Assembly: GCF_030553305.1 (NCBI RefSeq)
Contig: NZ_JARRAH010000003.1
Span: 176,924-240,923, forward strand
Origin: Halomarina ordinaria
GTDB lineage: Archaea > Halobacteriota > Halobacteria > Halobacteriales > Haloarculaceae
Length of the DNA: 64,000 nucleotides
Direction of reading: 5' to 3'
Positions within the stretch are counted from its first letter, which is position 1; every line of letters begins with the position of its first letter. The notes below the pieces were generated by a model, which was given only the letters and a program-made list of their open reading frames with translations, had not been told where the DNA came from and did no database searches. Below are positions 9,126 through 16,246 of this stretch, piece by piece. The translations under genes and the position numbers were made by a program.

Positions 9126-9656
9126 TCACTCCTCCCGAACGACCTGTTCGACCAGCACGTCGACGGTGCAGACCGTCTCGTCGTCGCTCGTGAGGTCGAC
9201 CGACGCGGGCGTCGCGTCGCGGAGGGTCTCGTAGTCGACGGGCGACCGGTCCGCGTCGCTCCGATTACTCGGCCGTCTGACCGTCAGGGTGACCAGCACC
9301 TGCGGGCTCGACTCGCCGCCAGTCACCTGCAGCTCCTCCACCGAGGCGTCGAGGCGGTCGCCGAGCGCGTTCGAGACGACGACGATGGCACGGTTCTCGC
9401 AGTCTCCGTCGGAGAACGAGGTGTCGTTCGCCACCATCGCGCCTGCGTCGCCCGCGGGGTCCACCGCGGCGGTGATGGCGTCCGCGCGTCCGGCGGCGGG
9501 GGGCCGTTCGCTCGCCTCGCCGTCCGTATCCCCGTCGGTGTCGTCGGTCCCATCCGTCGCGCCGGACCCGGAGCGGGGGGCGCTACAGCCGGCGAGACCG
9601 GCCGCGACGGCGGCCACACCGGTCGTGAGGACGGCGCGACGGGTGGGGTGGTTCAT
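9126..9656 (-). CDS. Hypothetical lipoprotein
   Basis: A 176-residue protein starting MNHPTRRAVLTTGVAAVAAGLAGCSA, a twin-arginine-like signal ending in a lipobox cysteine near residue 24, followed by a Gly/Asp/Thr-rich linker (GTDDTDGDTDGE) common in haloarchaeal lipoproteins. The mature domain has alternating hydrophobic strands (RAIVVVSNALGDRL, QVLVTLTVRRP) suggesting a small beta fold; I recognise no family. The ATG at 9656 follows a GTATTTACC box by about 27 bases. The frame is open far upstream, but that part is an artefact antisense to nothing coding and overlaps the F420 enzyme gene. Confidence 0.78.
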   Translation of the reverse strand: MNHPTRRAVLTTGVAAVAAGLAGCSAPRSGSGATDGTDDTDGDTDGEASERPPAAGRADAITAAVDPAGDAGAMVANDTSFSDGDCENRAIVVVSNALGDRLDASVEELQVTGGESSPQVLVTLTVRRPSNRSDADRSPVDYETLRDATPASVDLTSDDETVCTVDVLVEQVVREE

Positions 9657-9687
9657 ACCCGTACTGGTGGACAGGGTGGTAAATACT

Positions 9688-9703
9688 TTCTCGAAATAGA
9701 GAA
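9688..9703. promoter_or_regulatory. Inverted repeat just upstream of the lipoprotein promoter
   Basis: TTCTC and GAGAA arms (9688-9692 and 9699-9703) separated by six bases lie next to the TATA-like box (complement of 9677-9686) that precedes the lipoprotein gene ending at 9126. The position, immediately upstream of the TATA box, fits an archaeal activator or repressor site. Confidence 0.35.
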
Positions 9704-9736
9704 TGTTTTGTCTCGTGTCTGTTCGGCGCGTCGCCG

Positions 9737-10693
9737 TCAGGAGAACGAGGGGAGGACCTCCTCGCGGTAGAGGTCGAAGACCGCCTCCTGGTCGTCGCCG
9801 ATCTGGTGGACGTAGACGTGGTCGTAGCCGGCGTCGATGGCCGTCTGGATGCTGTCGATGTGCTGCTGGGCGTCGGGCCCGGTCATGATGCTCCCCTCGC
9901 GGATGTCGTCCGCCGAGACCATCTGCGTCGCCTGCTCGAAGAAGGCGGGCGTCGGGAGGACGGAGCTCAGTTCGCCCGGGAGCCCGGAGTTGGGCCACTG
10001 CTCGTGGGCGGTGCGGACGCCCGTCTCGTCGTCCTCGGCGACGCAGGCGTGGAGCTGACAGAACCGCGGGCCCTCCCCGCCGTGGTCCGCCCACGTCTCG
10101 AGGGTCTCCTGGGGACCCACCGACCAGAAGCCGTCGCCCATCTCGGCTGCCGACCGGGCGGTCCGGTCGCCGTAGGCGGACACGCAGATGGGTGGTTCCT
10201 CCTCGGGGAGCGTGAACAGGCGGGCGTTCTCGACGGTGTAGTGCTCGCCGTGGTGGCTCACCTCCTCGCCGCTCCACAGCTTCCTGATGACCGCGACGGC
10301 CTCCTCGAGCATCTCCAGTCGGACGGCGTGTTCGGGCCAGTGGTCCCCGAGGACGTGTTCGTTGAGGTTCTCGCCGGTGCCGACGCCGAAGAAGAACTCC
10401 CGGCCGTCGAACATCGCCGCGGCGGTGGCCGCCGCCTGCGCGTAGACGGCGGGGTGCATCCGCATGATGGGTGCCGCGACGCCGACGCCGACGTCCACCG
10501 CCTCGGTCGCCGCCGCGACCCCGCCGAGCGTCCCCCAGACGAACGGGGAGTGACCCTGGGCGCTCACCCACGGGTGGTAGTGGTCGGAGACGGAGACGAA
10601 GTCGAAGCCCGTCTCCTCCGCGCGACGGGCGTGGTCGACGAGGTCGTTCGGTTCGTGTTCCTCACTGGAGAGTGTGTAGCCGATGTGTGTCAT
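9737..10693 (-). CDS. F420-dependent LLM-class oxidoreductase (G6PDH-like family)
   Basis: A 318-residue TIM-barrel enzyme of the luciferase-like family that uses coenzyme F420. MTHIGYTLSSEEHEPNDLVDHARRAEETGFDFVSVSDHYHPW is the N-terminal strand and flavin-binding region of the F420-dependent glucose-6-phosphate dehydrogenase-like subgroup; FFFGVGTGENLNEHVLGDHWP and CVSAYGDRTARSAAEMGDGFWS follow in the usual places. Full length for the family. Haloarchaea make F420, and several such enzymes are usual per genome. Glucose-6-phosphate itself is not assured as substrate. It is divergent from a HTH_10 regulator. Confidence 0.9.
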   Translation of the reverse strand: MTHIGYTLSSEEHEPNDLVDHARRAEETGFDFVSVSDHYHPWVSAQGHSPFVWGTLGGVAAATEAVDVGVGVAAPIMRMHPAVYAQAAATAAAMFDGREFFFGVGTGENLNEHVLGDHWPEHAVRLEMLEEAVAVIRKLWSGEEVSHHGEHYTVENARLFTLPEEEPPICVSAYGDRTARSAAEMGDGFWSVGPQETLETWADHGGEGPRFCQLHACVAEDDETGVRTAHEQWPNSGLPGELSSVLPTPAFFEQATQMVSADDIREGSIMTGPDAQQHIDSIQTAIDAGYDHVYVHQIGDDQEAVFDLYREEVLPSFS

Positions 10694-10842
10694 AGTCGAA
10701 CGGCCGGTCGTCGAGACCGGTCCGTAGCGCTTCTCCTGACGTCAGTCTAAGTGTACTGCAGGCGTGTGACTGCCGGCGTCTTCCGCACGCGGGCGGACAC
10801 GGGAGAACTATACGGGTCCGTGGCATCGGTCCAGTCGTTCAT

Positions 10843-11499
10843 ATGACGACGATAGTCAACGCGCGTATCCCAGCCGAGGAGTTCGCGCTCCATCACACCC
10901 TCTCGACGGTTCCGGAGGTGGAGTTCGAGACCGAACAGATCGTCGAGACCGGCGACGACGTGGTGATGCCCCTCGTTTGGGCGCGGGGGTCGGACACGGA
11001 GGCGATTCGACAGGCCCTCGAGGAGGACCCGAGCACCGACAACGTCGACGTCCTCGCGGAGTTCGACGACGAACTCCTCTGCCAGATGGACTGGACCGGA
11101 CAGGTACAGCTCGTGGTCCAGATGGTGACTAACTCCCGGGCGACCATCCTGAACGCCCGGAGTGAGGGCGACAGCTGGGAGTTCAAGGTGCTCTATCCGA
11201 CCCGCGACTCGCTGTCGAAGACCCACGACTTCTGTGAGTCGCAGGGACTCACCTTCGAGGTCCGCTCCATCCAGGTGATGGAGGGCGAACCCTCCGGGCT
11301 CTACGGGTTGACCGACGAACAGTACGAGGCGCTGGCGACTGCCTTCGAGCAGGGGTACTTCTCCGTCCCTCGCCGCGCCGAGTTGAACGAGCTCGCGGCG
11401 GACCTCGGTCTCTCGCACCAGGCGCTCTCCGAACGCCTCCGGCGGGGCCACCGCGCGCTCATCAGGAACACGCTCCGGGCCAGCCCCGGCGAGGAGTGA
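10843..11499 (+). CDS. HTH_10 (bacterio-opsin activator-like) transcription regulator
   Basis: A 218-residue regulator with the haloarchaeal Bat-type layout. The C-terminal ~55 residues, LTDEQYEALATAFEQGYFSVPRRAELNELAADLGLSHQALSERLRRGHRALI, are the HTH_10 DNA-binding domain; the first ~150 residues form an input domain with the usual alternating strands. An AACTATACG box lies about 35 bases upstream of the ATG. It is divergent from the F420-dependent oxidoreductase, with a 149-base shared promoter region, so it could control that gene, though this family often acts elsewhere. Ligand unknown. Confidence 0.9.
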   Translation: MTTIVNARIPAEEFALHHTLSTVPEVEFETEQIVETGDDVVMPLVWARGSDTEAIRQALEEDPSTDNVDVLAEFDDELLCQMDWTGQVQLVVQMVTNSRATILNARSEGDSWEFKVLYPTRDSLSKTHDFCESQGLTFEVRSIQVMEGEPSGLYGLTDEQYEALATAFEQGYFSVPRRAELNELAADLGLSHQALSERLRRGHRALIRNTLRASPGEE

Positions 11500-11517
11500 C
11501 CGGACGAGCACCGACCG

Positions 11518-11880
11518 TCAGGACTGTGTCGACCGCGCGAGCGCGTGGAGCGACGCCGGGTCGTCCCACAGTTCACCGATAGTAGCCGCGGCGAGGAACC
11601 GCGTCGGAGCCGCCACCCACTCCGTGTTCACCGACGACTCCGGGTCGGGGGCGGCCGTGTCGAACCACCACGCCACGTACCGGCCGTCGGCGAGTTTCGC
11701 CGTCGGGTACATCCGCCCATTCACCACGACGTCGACGCGCGTGCCGGACTCGACGGACGGCGTCTCCTCCGACTCGTCGGCGACGAGCAACTCGATGTCC
11801 ACGCCCCCGTCCGTCACCACCACCGCCTCCCTCCCATCGTCCGGAGTACCCCGCTCGTCCCGACGCGTTCGACCCACCAT
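11518..11880 (-). CDS. Hypothetical protein
   Basis: A 120-residue acidic protein beginning MVGRTRRDERGTPDDGREAVVVTDGGVDIELLVADE. No signal peptide, membrane segment or recognised motif. Third-position GC is high and the ATG at 11880 is about 26 bases downstream of a TTTATG box on the minus strand, so an 18-residue longer in-frame start is rejected. Its 3' end converges on the HTH_10 gene with only 18 bases between stops. It is the last gene before the replication origin region. I do not recognise the family. Confidence 0.7.
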   Translation of the reverse strand: MVGRTRRDERGTPDDGREAVVVTDGGVDIELLVADESEETPSVESGTRVDVVVNGRMYPTAKLADGRYVAWWFDTAAPDPESSVNTEWVAAPTRFLAAATIGELWDDPASLHALARSTQS

Positions 11881-12096
11881 ACGGGGGATGCGACGCGGCG
11901 ATACATAAATGTCAGTCAGGCGTACGTCCTGCACGTGTCAGACAATCAATCGCGAGAGAAAGTCATCAGGGTGTAGTGTCGGCACGGAGCCGTCGTCTCT
12001 CGAACGTTCTCGTTCGGTCCTCTGAGGTGAGGGACGATGGAACGGTTCGCCGCCGGAGTCGGTCGAGAGTCACGGACGTCGACCCCGAACTACGCT

Positions 12097-12138
12097 CATC
12101 GCTCGTTGCTCGTCACTCGTCACTCATCACTCGTCACT
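12097..12138. repeat. Heptad tandem repeat at the left edge of the origin
   Basis: Six consecutive 7-base units of the pattern CRTYRCT (CATCGCT, CGTTGCT, CGTCACT, CGTCACT, CATCACT, CGTCACT) end seven bases before the first origin repeat. It does not look coding. It could be an additional protein-binding tract or slippage-prone sequence. Confidence 0.6.
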
Positions 12139-12144
12139 ACCCCC

Positions 12145-12167
12145 ACACCCCACGTTGCCGCTGTAAG
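12145..12167 (-). repeat. Origin repeat (ORB-like) copy 1, minus orientation
   Basis: Minus-strand copy of the origin repeat, with the core matching exactly (reverse complement of TACAGCGGCAACGTGGGGT). Similarity to copy 2 extends on the outside through TCGGAGGGAG, giving a shared block of about 33 bases. Confidence 0.85.
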
Positions 12168-12260
12168 TCGGAGGGAGGAGGCGCGGGTGTGGGAGCACGA
12201 GAACGAAAGAGAGACCACCCAAAGTGGGAAACGACCCAGAGCGAGAAACGACGGACACAC

Positions 12261-12283
12261 ACACCCCACGTTGCCGCTGTAAG
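12261..12283 (-). repeat. Origin repeat (ORB-like) copy 2, minus orientation
   Basis: Exact minus-strand core, 116 bases from copy 1 and facing the same way. It is the innermost repeat left of the AT-rich segment, about 200 bases from it. Confidence 0.85.
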
Positions 12284-12481
12284 TCGGAGGGAGAGGGGTC
12301 GACGGTTCTAGAATCGGCAGTTCTGTCTCTGAGGAATTCGACCGAAGGAACGAGGAGAGAGGGCGAGAGCGGCGATGAGGACGTCGCCGTTCGGATCGGA
12401 CGGTGAAAGTGGGGCCGCACGCCATCGTGACGACGGGCACGCCAAAACGCTCATACGAACTCATACGACTAGAACGGAGAA

Positions 12482-12566
12482 ACGTACACAAGCAAATCTA
12501 TAAATAGTAATAGTGCTAATAGTCCACTAAGTAAGTTACAGTAACTTACGTAGTAACGGTAGTTAC
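12482..12566. other. AT-rich segment, probable duplex-unwinding element
   Basis: The most AT-rich stretch of the origin, with a CTATAAATA string, two TAATAGT repeats and, at 12531-12549, the perfect 19-base palindrome GTAAGTTAC-A-GTAACTTAC, followed by GTAAC-GGTA-GTTAC (12553-12566). It lies between oppositely facing origin repeats, which is where unwinding begins in known haloarchaeal origins. A promoter for an untranslated transcript is the alternative reading of the TATA-like string. Confidence 0.7.
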
Positions 12567-12692
12567 GAAGTGTCCAGTCGAAGTAGCGGTTCGTCCTCTC
12601 TCGCCGAATCACGTCATCTGCGGTGGTTCTCGCGCTCGTTCACCGAATCCTACACCACCGGCAGCGCTTCTCTTCCACCCCTCCTTCGCAGA

Positions 12693-12715
12693 CTTACAGC
12701 GGCAACGTGGGGTGT
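12693..12715 (+). repeat. Origin repeat (ORB-like) copy 3, plus orientation
   Basis: Exact plus-strand core, preceded by GACT as in the reversed copies 1 and 2. It is the first repeat right of the AT-rich segment, so together with copy 2 it makes the inverted pair around the presumed unwinding site. Confidence 0.85.
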
Positions 12716-12917
12716 GTGTCTCAGTGCTATTCGTTAACACGACGAGCTCCGGATATCATGTCGGTGCGACATCAGCTCATCGCGTCGCGTCCGAGGTCGG
12801 TCCGACGCTCTGTTCGTCTCGATTCACTCGGTGTACTCGACGTCTCTCGTCCGTTCGAGTCGTGACGGTTGCACGCGTCCCCGGCGCGGCCCCCAAGTCG
12901 TCGAGAATGCCGTGAAG

Positions 12918-12966
12918 GTCGTGAGAGTCGTGAGAGTCATGAGATCGTGAGTGTCGTGAGTGTGAG
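12918..12966. repeat. Nine-base tandem repeat inside the origin region
   Basis: Five imperfect units of GTCGTGAGA (two perfect, then GTCATGAGA, TCGTGAGT, GTCGTGAGT) and a partial unit. The GTGA-rich strand recalls the complement of the heptad tract at 12097-12138. Non-coding. Confidence 0.55.
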
Positions 12967-13054
12967 ACCGGAACGGCGTCGACGGCACTGTCCGGACATC
13001 GTCGCCACACCGGTCGATTGCCTCTCTCGGACCACACACCGTCTCTAACCTGGT

Positions 13055-13077
13055 CTTACAGCGGCAATGCGGGGTGT
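13055..13077 (+). repeat. Origin repeat (ORB-like) copy 4
   Basis: Plus-strand copy with two changes in the core (TACAGCGGCAATGCGGGGT). It stands alone, about 340 bases right of copy 3. Confidence 0.8.
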
Positions 13078-13243
13078 CTGACCTCCGTCTGACACCGTCA
13101 CTCTCGTGGCCGTCGTCTCGCTCCTCCTCCAATGGTTTCCTCGTCTCGCTCCTGACGGTCCTTCACCGATTTTTCCGTTCCCGTGTGATATCCCCGTCTC
13201 GTTGTCGACGTCTCGGGGGTCCGGACACCGAGGGCTCGACCCA

Positions 13244-13335
13244 CTTACAGCGGCAGCGTAGTGACGATTACAGCGGTACCGTGGTGACCGTTACAGCGGC
13301 ACCACGGTGAGTGTACTCCGGAAACGCGGTCGGCA
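13244..13335 (+). repeat. Tandem run of ORB-like repeats, 23-base period
   Basis: Three repeats follow one another with the TACAGCGG core at 13246, 13269 and 13292, an exact 23-base period. A fourth, degenerate unit (TACTCCGGAAACGCGG) begins at 13314. The right halves vary (GTAGTG, GTGGTG, ACGGTG) while TACAGCGG is constant, so TACAGCGG is the invariant binding half. Confidence 0.8.
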
Positions 13336-13426
13336 ATACTTTCCAGGCCTCCGACGAGCGTTCGGGATGTCACCGGCAAACGTTCCTACGCTGGCTTCAA
13401 CAGGGTATTCAACGAATCGGGAACCG

Positions 13427-13518
13427 AATACAGCGGCAACGTGGTGCCCCTTACAGCGGCAACGCGGTGTGGATACAGCGGTACCGGGGTCCCCGTTACA
13501 GCGGCAACGTGGGGTGTC
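13427..13518 (+). repeat. Second tandem run of four ORB-like repeats
   Basis: Four head-to-tail repeats with cores beginning at 13429, 13452, 13474 and 13497, spaced 23, 22 and 23 bases. The last is an exact match to the core. The run ends 50 bases before the orc start codon, so it overlaps the region where the orc promoter must be. Confidence 0.82.
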
Positions 13519-13557
13519 GCGATAGGAAGGTTGATACCCTTTCACAGAGAGGCGACG

Positions 13558-13576
13558 TACAACGGCAATGTCGGGT
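13558..13576 (+). repeat. Degenerate origin repeat covering the orc start codon
   Basis: TACAACGGCAATGTCGGGT matches the origin core at 16 of 19 positions, and its ATG (13568) is the start codon of orc. The repeat thus reaches into codon 3. It could let the initiator bind over its own transcription or translation start. Confidence 0.55.
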
Positions 13577-14785
13577 TCGAAAAACTACTTCGATGGCTTC
13601 GACCCCATCTTCCGGAACAAGGAACTCCTCCAGGTCACGCACCTGCCGGACGGCGACCGGATCATCGGTCGCAGCGAGGAACTCGACAACCTCGCGAACG
13701 CGCTGAAGCAGGCGACGAAGGGGTACACCCCGAACAACGTCTTCGTCTACGGGAAGACGGGGACGGGAAAGTCGCTCTGCTCGAAGTTCATCACCCGACA
13801 GCTCGTCGAGACGGCCGACCAGAACGACGTGAGCGTCGGGACCGCCTACGTCGACTGTCTGCAGGACACCACCGAGACGCAGGCCGTCCAGTCCATCGCG
13901 GACCAGTTGAACCGGCCCGCCGAGACCGACGTCTCGATTCCCGCCTCCGGGCTCAGCACCTCCGAGTACTACAAGCGCCTCTGGACCATCCTCGACGCCC
14001 GGCACGACGTGGCCGTCGTCATTCTCGACGAGATCGACAAACTCGACAGCGACGACATCCTCATGCAACTCTCGCGCGCCGTCGAATCCGGCAAACTCGA
14101 CGACAGCACGCTCGGCATCATCGGCATCAGCAACAAGGTCCGGTACAAGGACAGCCTCAACGAGCGGGTGAAGTCGAGCCTCTGCGAGCGCGAGTTCGTC
14201 TTCCCGCCCTACGACGCCCAGCAACTCCAGGACATCCTCGCGTCGCGTCGCGACGCGTTCAAGCGCGGCGTGCTCGACGATTCGGTCGTCCCCCGTGTCG
14301 CGGCGCTCGCGGCGCGGGAACACGGCGACGCGCGCAAGGCCATCGACATCCTGCGCTACGCCGGCGAGATCGCCGAGGACGAGGGCGCAGACCGGGTGAT
14401 GGAGGACCACGTCCGGCACGCCCAGGAGCGCGAGGAGCAGAACCGCCTCTCGGAACTCATCTCGAAGGCGACCCCCCACTCGAAGTACGTCCTCCTCGCG
14501 CTCGCGTACCTCACCGTGCAGACGGCGGGCGAGGACACCGACGCCACCGAGGTCGACGTCGCCTCGAACGACGTCTACGAGATGTACAAGCAGGTCTGCA
14601 AGCGCGAGCAGTCCGAACCGCTGAAACGTCGGCGCGTCCGCGACCTGCTCTCGGAACTCGAGTTCCTCTCGGTCATCGAACAGCAACGCCAGTGGGAGGG
14701 CCGCGGGAAGGGCAACCGGATGGTCAACCGCCTCGTCGACGACCCCGACCTCGTCATCTCGGCGTGCCGGAACACGACCGTCTGA
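13568..14785 (+). CDS. orc: Orc1/Cdc6 family replication initiator
   Basis: A 405-residue AAA+ initiator that binds origin repeats and starts replication. Walker A is GKTGTGKS (62-69), Walker B VVILDEID (150-157), sensor 1 GIIGISN (183-189) and sensor 2 lies in HGDARKAIDILR; the C-terminal ~110 residues are the winged-helix DNA-binding domain, with KRRRVRDLLSELEFL typical. Full length for haloarchaeal Orc. It sits directly beside a repeat-rich origin, as expected for an orc that serves its own origin. A weak TATA-like GTTGATACC lies about 35 bases upstream. The exact Orc subtype cannot be assigned by eye. Confidence 0.96.
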   Translation: MSGSKNYFDGFDPIFRNKELLQVTHLPDGDRIIGRSEELDNLANALKQATKGYTPNNVFVYGKTGTGKSLCSKFITRQLVETADQNDVSVGTAYVDCLQDTTETQAVQSIADQLNRPAETDVSIPASGLSTSEYYKRLWTILDARHDVAVVILDEIDKLDSDDILMQLSRAVESGKLDDSTLGIIGISNKVRYKDSLNERVKSSLCEREFVFPPYDAQQLQDILASRRDAFKRGVLDDSVVPRVAALAAREHGDARKAIDILRYAGEIAEDEGADRVMEDHVRHAQEREEQNRLSELISKATPHSKYVLLALAYLTVQTAGEDTDATEVDVASNDVYEMYKQVCKREQSEPLKRRRVRDLLSELEFLSVIEQQRQWEGRGKGNRMVNRLVDDPDLVISACRNTTV

Positions 14786-14799
14786 GTCGCCCGCTACCC

Positions 14800-14938
14800 A
14801 CTTCTCACGTCTCTTCTCCTACTTTCCGTCTCTTCTCCTACTTTCCGTCTCTCCCCACTCCCCTATTTCTCTCCCTACTTTCCGTCTTCCCTCACTCCCC
14901 CCATTTCTCTCCCTACTTCCCGTCTCTCCTCATTATCC
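14800..14938 (+). repeat. Polypyrimidine tract with internal repeats downstream of orc
   Basis: The 290 bases between the orc stop and the next start hold no gene. From about 14800 to 14938 the plus strand is almost only C and T, with four copies of CTACTTYCCGTC (near 14819, 14838, 14874 and 14912). Homopurine-homopyrimidine DNA can form triplexes and U-rich RNA serves as an archaeal terminator; either reading is inference. Confidence 0.6.
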
Positions 14939-15075
14939 ACGCCCCTCCTCTTTCGCTACGTCGTTCTCCCCTCCTCGTCCTCGACGCTCTCGTGTCCGCC
15001 GCTCGCTTCGACTCGCCACCGACCCGTCACGTGCTTGCCGAACGTCCATCCCAACACTCCCCGAACGGTCGGGAG

Positions 15076-15354
15076 ATGGACGAACTCTCAGAGGCCGACG
15101 TGTTCGACCTGCTCCGTCGTCACTGCAACCCCGCAGGGTGCGAGCAGCGAATCGTCCGGGTCGCCCGTCCCGACGCCCACGGCGGAGTCGGGAGCGTCCT
15201 CTACTCCATCGAGGGCGGCCCGCCGCGGGGATACGCCCTCTACATCCCCGACCGCCGAAGTCTCAACGTCTACAACAGCTACGGTCGGCGGGTCCACGTC
15301 CTGACCGACACGCTCGTCTACGACGCCCCGAAGCGACCGACCCCGATGGACTGA
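15076..15354 (+). CDS. Hypothetical small protein
   Basis: A 92-residue protein, MDELSEADVFDLLRRHCNPAGCEQRIVRV..., with strong third-position GC along its whole length. After an N-terminal helix come likely beta strands (SVLYSIEGG, GYALYIPDR, LNVYNSYGRRVHV), suggesting a small alpha/beta domain. Two cysteines in HCNPAGC could pair. The frame is open far upstream through the antisense-like reading of orc, but the ATG at 15076 is where coding character starts. I do not recognise the family. Confidence 0.65.
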   Translation: MDELSEADVFDLLRRHCNPAGCEQRIVRVARPDAHGGVGSVLYSIEGGPPRGYALYIPDRRSLNVYNSYGRRVHVLTDTLVYDAPKRPTPMD

Positions 15355-15400
15355 GCGCGACCGCTCTACGTTTATCAGCACGGTCGCACTACTCCGGGGT

Positions 15401-16246
15401 ATGACCGACACCCCATCCGACCTGCCCCCGGAGACGCGCGTCGGCCGCGTCGCGCTCCGGGTCGCCGACCTCGACCGCCTGACCGCGTTCTACCGGACCG
15501 TCGTCGGCCTCGACGTCCTGACCCGCCACGACGACCGGGCCACGCTCGGCGCCGGCGACGCGCCACTGCTGGAACTGGTCGCCGCCCCCGACGACTCGCC
15601 ACGGGGGGACGACGAGGCGGGCCTCTTCCACACGGCGTTTCGCGTCCCCTCGCGCGCCGCGCTCGCCGCCGCGCTCGCACGCGTCCGTGACGAGTGGCGC
15701 CTCGACGGTGCCTCGGACCACGAGGTGAGCGAGGCGCTCTACCTCACCGACCCGGAGGGAAACGGCATCGAGGTGTACCGCGACCGGCCCCGGACGGAGT
15801 GGCCCCACGCGCCCGACGGCTCCGTCCGGATGTCGACGCTCCCGCTGGACCTCGAGGCGCTCTCGGCCGCCGCCGACACGCCCGCGGCCGTCGTACCGGC
15901 GGGGACGGACGTAGGGCACGTCCACCTCGAGGTCACGTCGCTCGCGTCGGCCCGCGCGTTCTACGTCGACGCGCTCGGTCTGCGGGTCCGCCAGCGCTAC
16001 GGCGACGAGGCGCTGTTCGTCGCCGCCGGCGACTACCACCACCATATCGGACTCAACACGTGGAACGGCCGGTCGGTCCCACGCACGGGTCGCGGACTCG
16101 ACTGGTTCGAACTGCTCGTCCCGCCGGCGACGCTCGACGCGGTCGAACGCCGACTCGCGGCCGACGACGTCGCCGTGGACCCCGTCGACGGCGGCCTCGA
16201 CGTACGAGCCCCCGACGGGGTGGGCCTCAAACTCCGGACCCCGTAG
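15401..16246 (+). CDS. VOC family protein (CatE-like extradiol dioxygenase fold)
   Basis: A 281-residue protein with two vicinal-oxygen-chelate modules. The first begins VGRVALRVADLDRLTAFYRTVVGLDVL and ends ALYLTDPEGNGIEVYRDRP (residues ~15-128). The second begins VGHVHLEVTSLASARAFYVDALGLRV and includes YHHHIGLNTW. Metal ligands of the family (His and Glu in LRV/FHT and IEVY positions) appear present. It resembles catechol-2,3-dioxygenase-like CatE proteins of Bacillus and haloarchaea. A CGTTTATC box lies about 30 bases before the ATG. Substrate unknown; an aromatic ring-cleavage role is not shown by neighbours. Confidence 0.88.
   Translation: MTDTPSDLPPETRVGRVALRVADLDRLTAFYRTVVGLDVLTRHDDRATLGAGDAPLLELVAAPDDSPRGDDEAGLFHTAFRVPSRAALAAALARVRDEWRLDGASDHEVSEALYLTDPEGNGIEVYRDRPRTEWPHAPDGSVRMSTLPLDLEALSAAADTPAAVVPAGTDVGHVHLEVTSLASARAFYVDALGLRVRQRYGDEALFVAAGDYHHHIGLNTWNGRSVPRTGRGLDWFELLVPPATLDAVERRLAADDVAVDPVDGGLDVRAPDGVGLKLRTP

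Larger units (their letters stand above)
11935..13557. other. Putative orc-linked replication origin (non-coding)
   Basis: About 1.6 kb without a convincing gene. It holds about a dozen copies of a 22-23 bp repeat with core TACAGCGGCAACGTGGGGT. Two copies (12145, 12261) are on the minus strand, to the left of an AT-rich segment at 12482-12566, and the others (12693, 13055, a run at 13244-13335, a run at 13427-13518) are on the plus strand to its right. The region ends at the start codon of an orc gene. Opposite-facing initiator repeats around a duplex-unwinding element beside orc is the known architecture of haloarchaeal origins (ORB elements). The repeat core differs from the main-origin ORB as I remember it, so this looks like a secondary origin; that part is inference. 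Confidence 0.85.

Noticed and set aside
11976..12865. Several small open frames across the origin
   Set aside because: They lack the third-position GC and acidic composition of real genes here and run through the repeats.
13244..13518. CRISPR array
   Set aside because: The repeats are directly adjacent with no spacers, vary in sequence, occur in both orientations in the wider region, and sit beside orc; no cas gene is present.
13441..15075. Fusion of an upstream frame with the small protein at 15076
   Set aside because: The upstream part is an Arg-rich out-of-frame reading of orc; real coding character begins at 15076.
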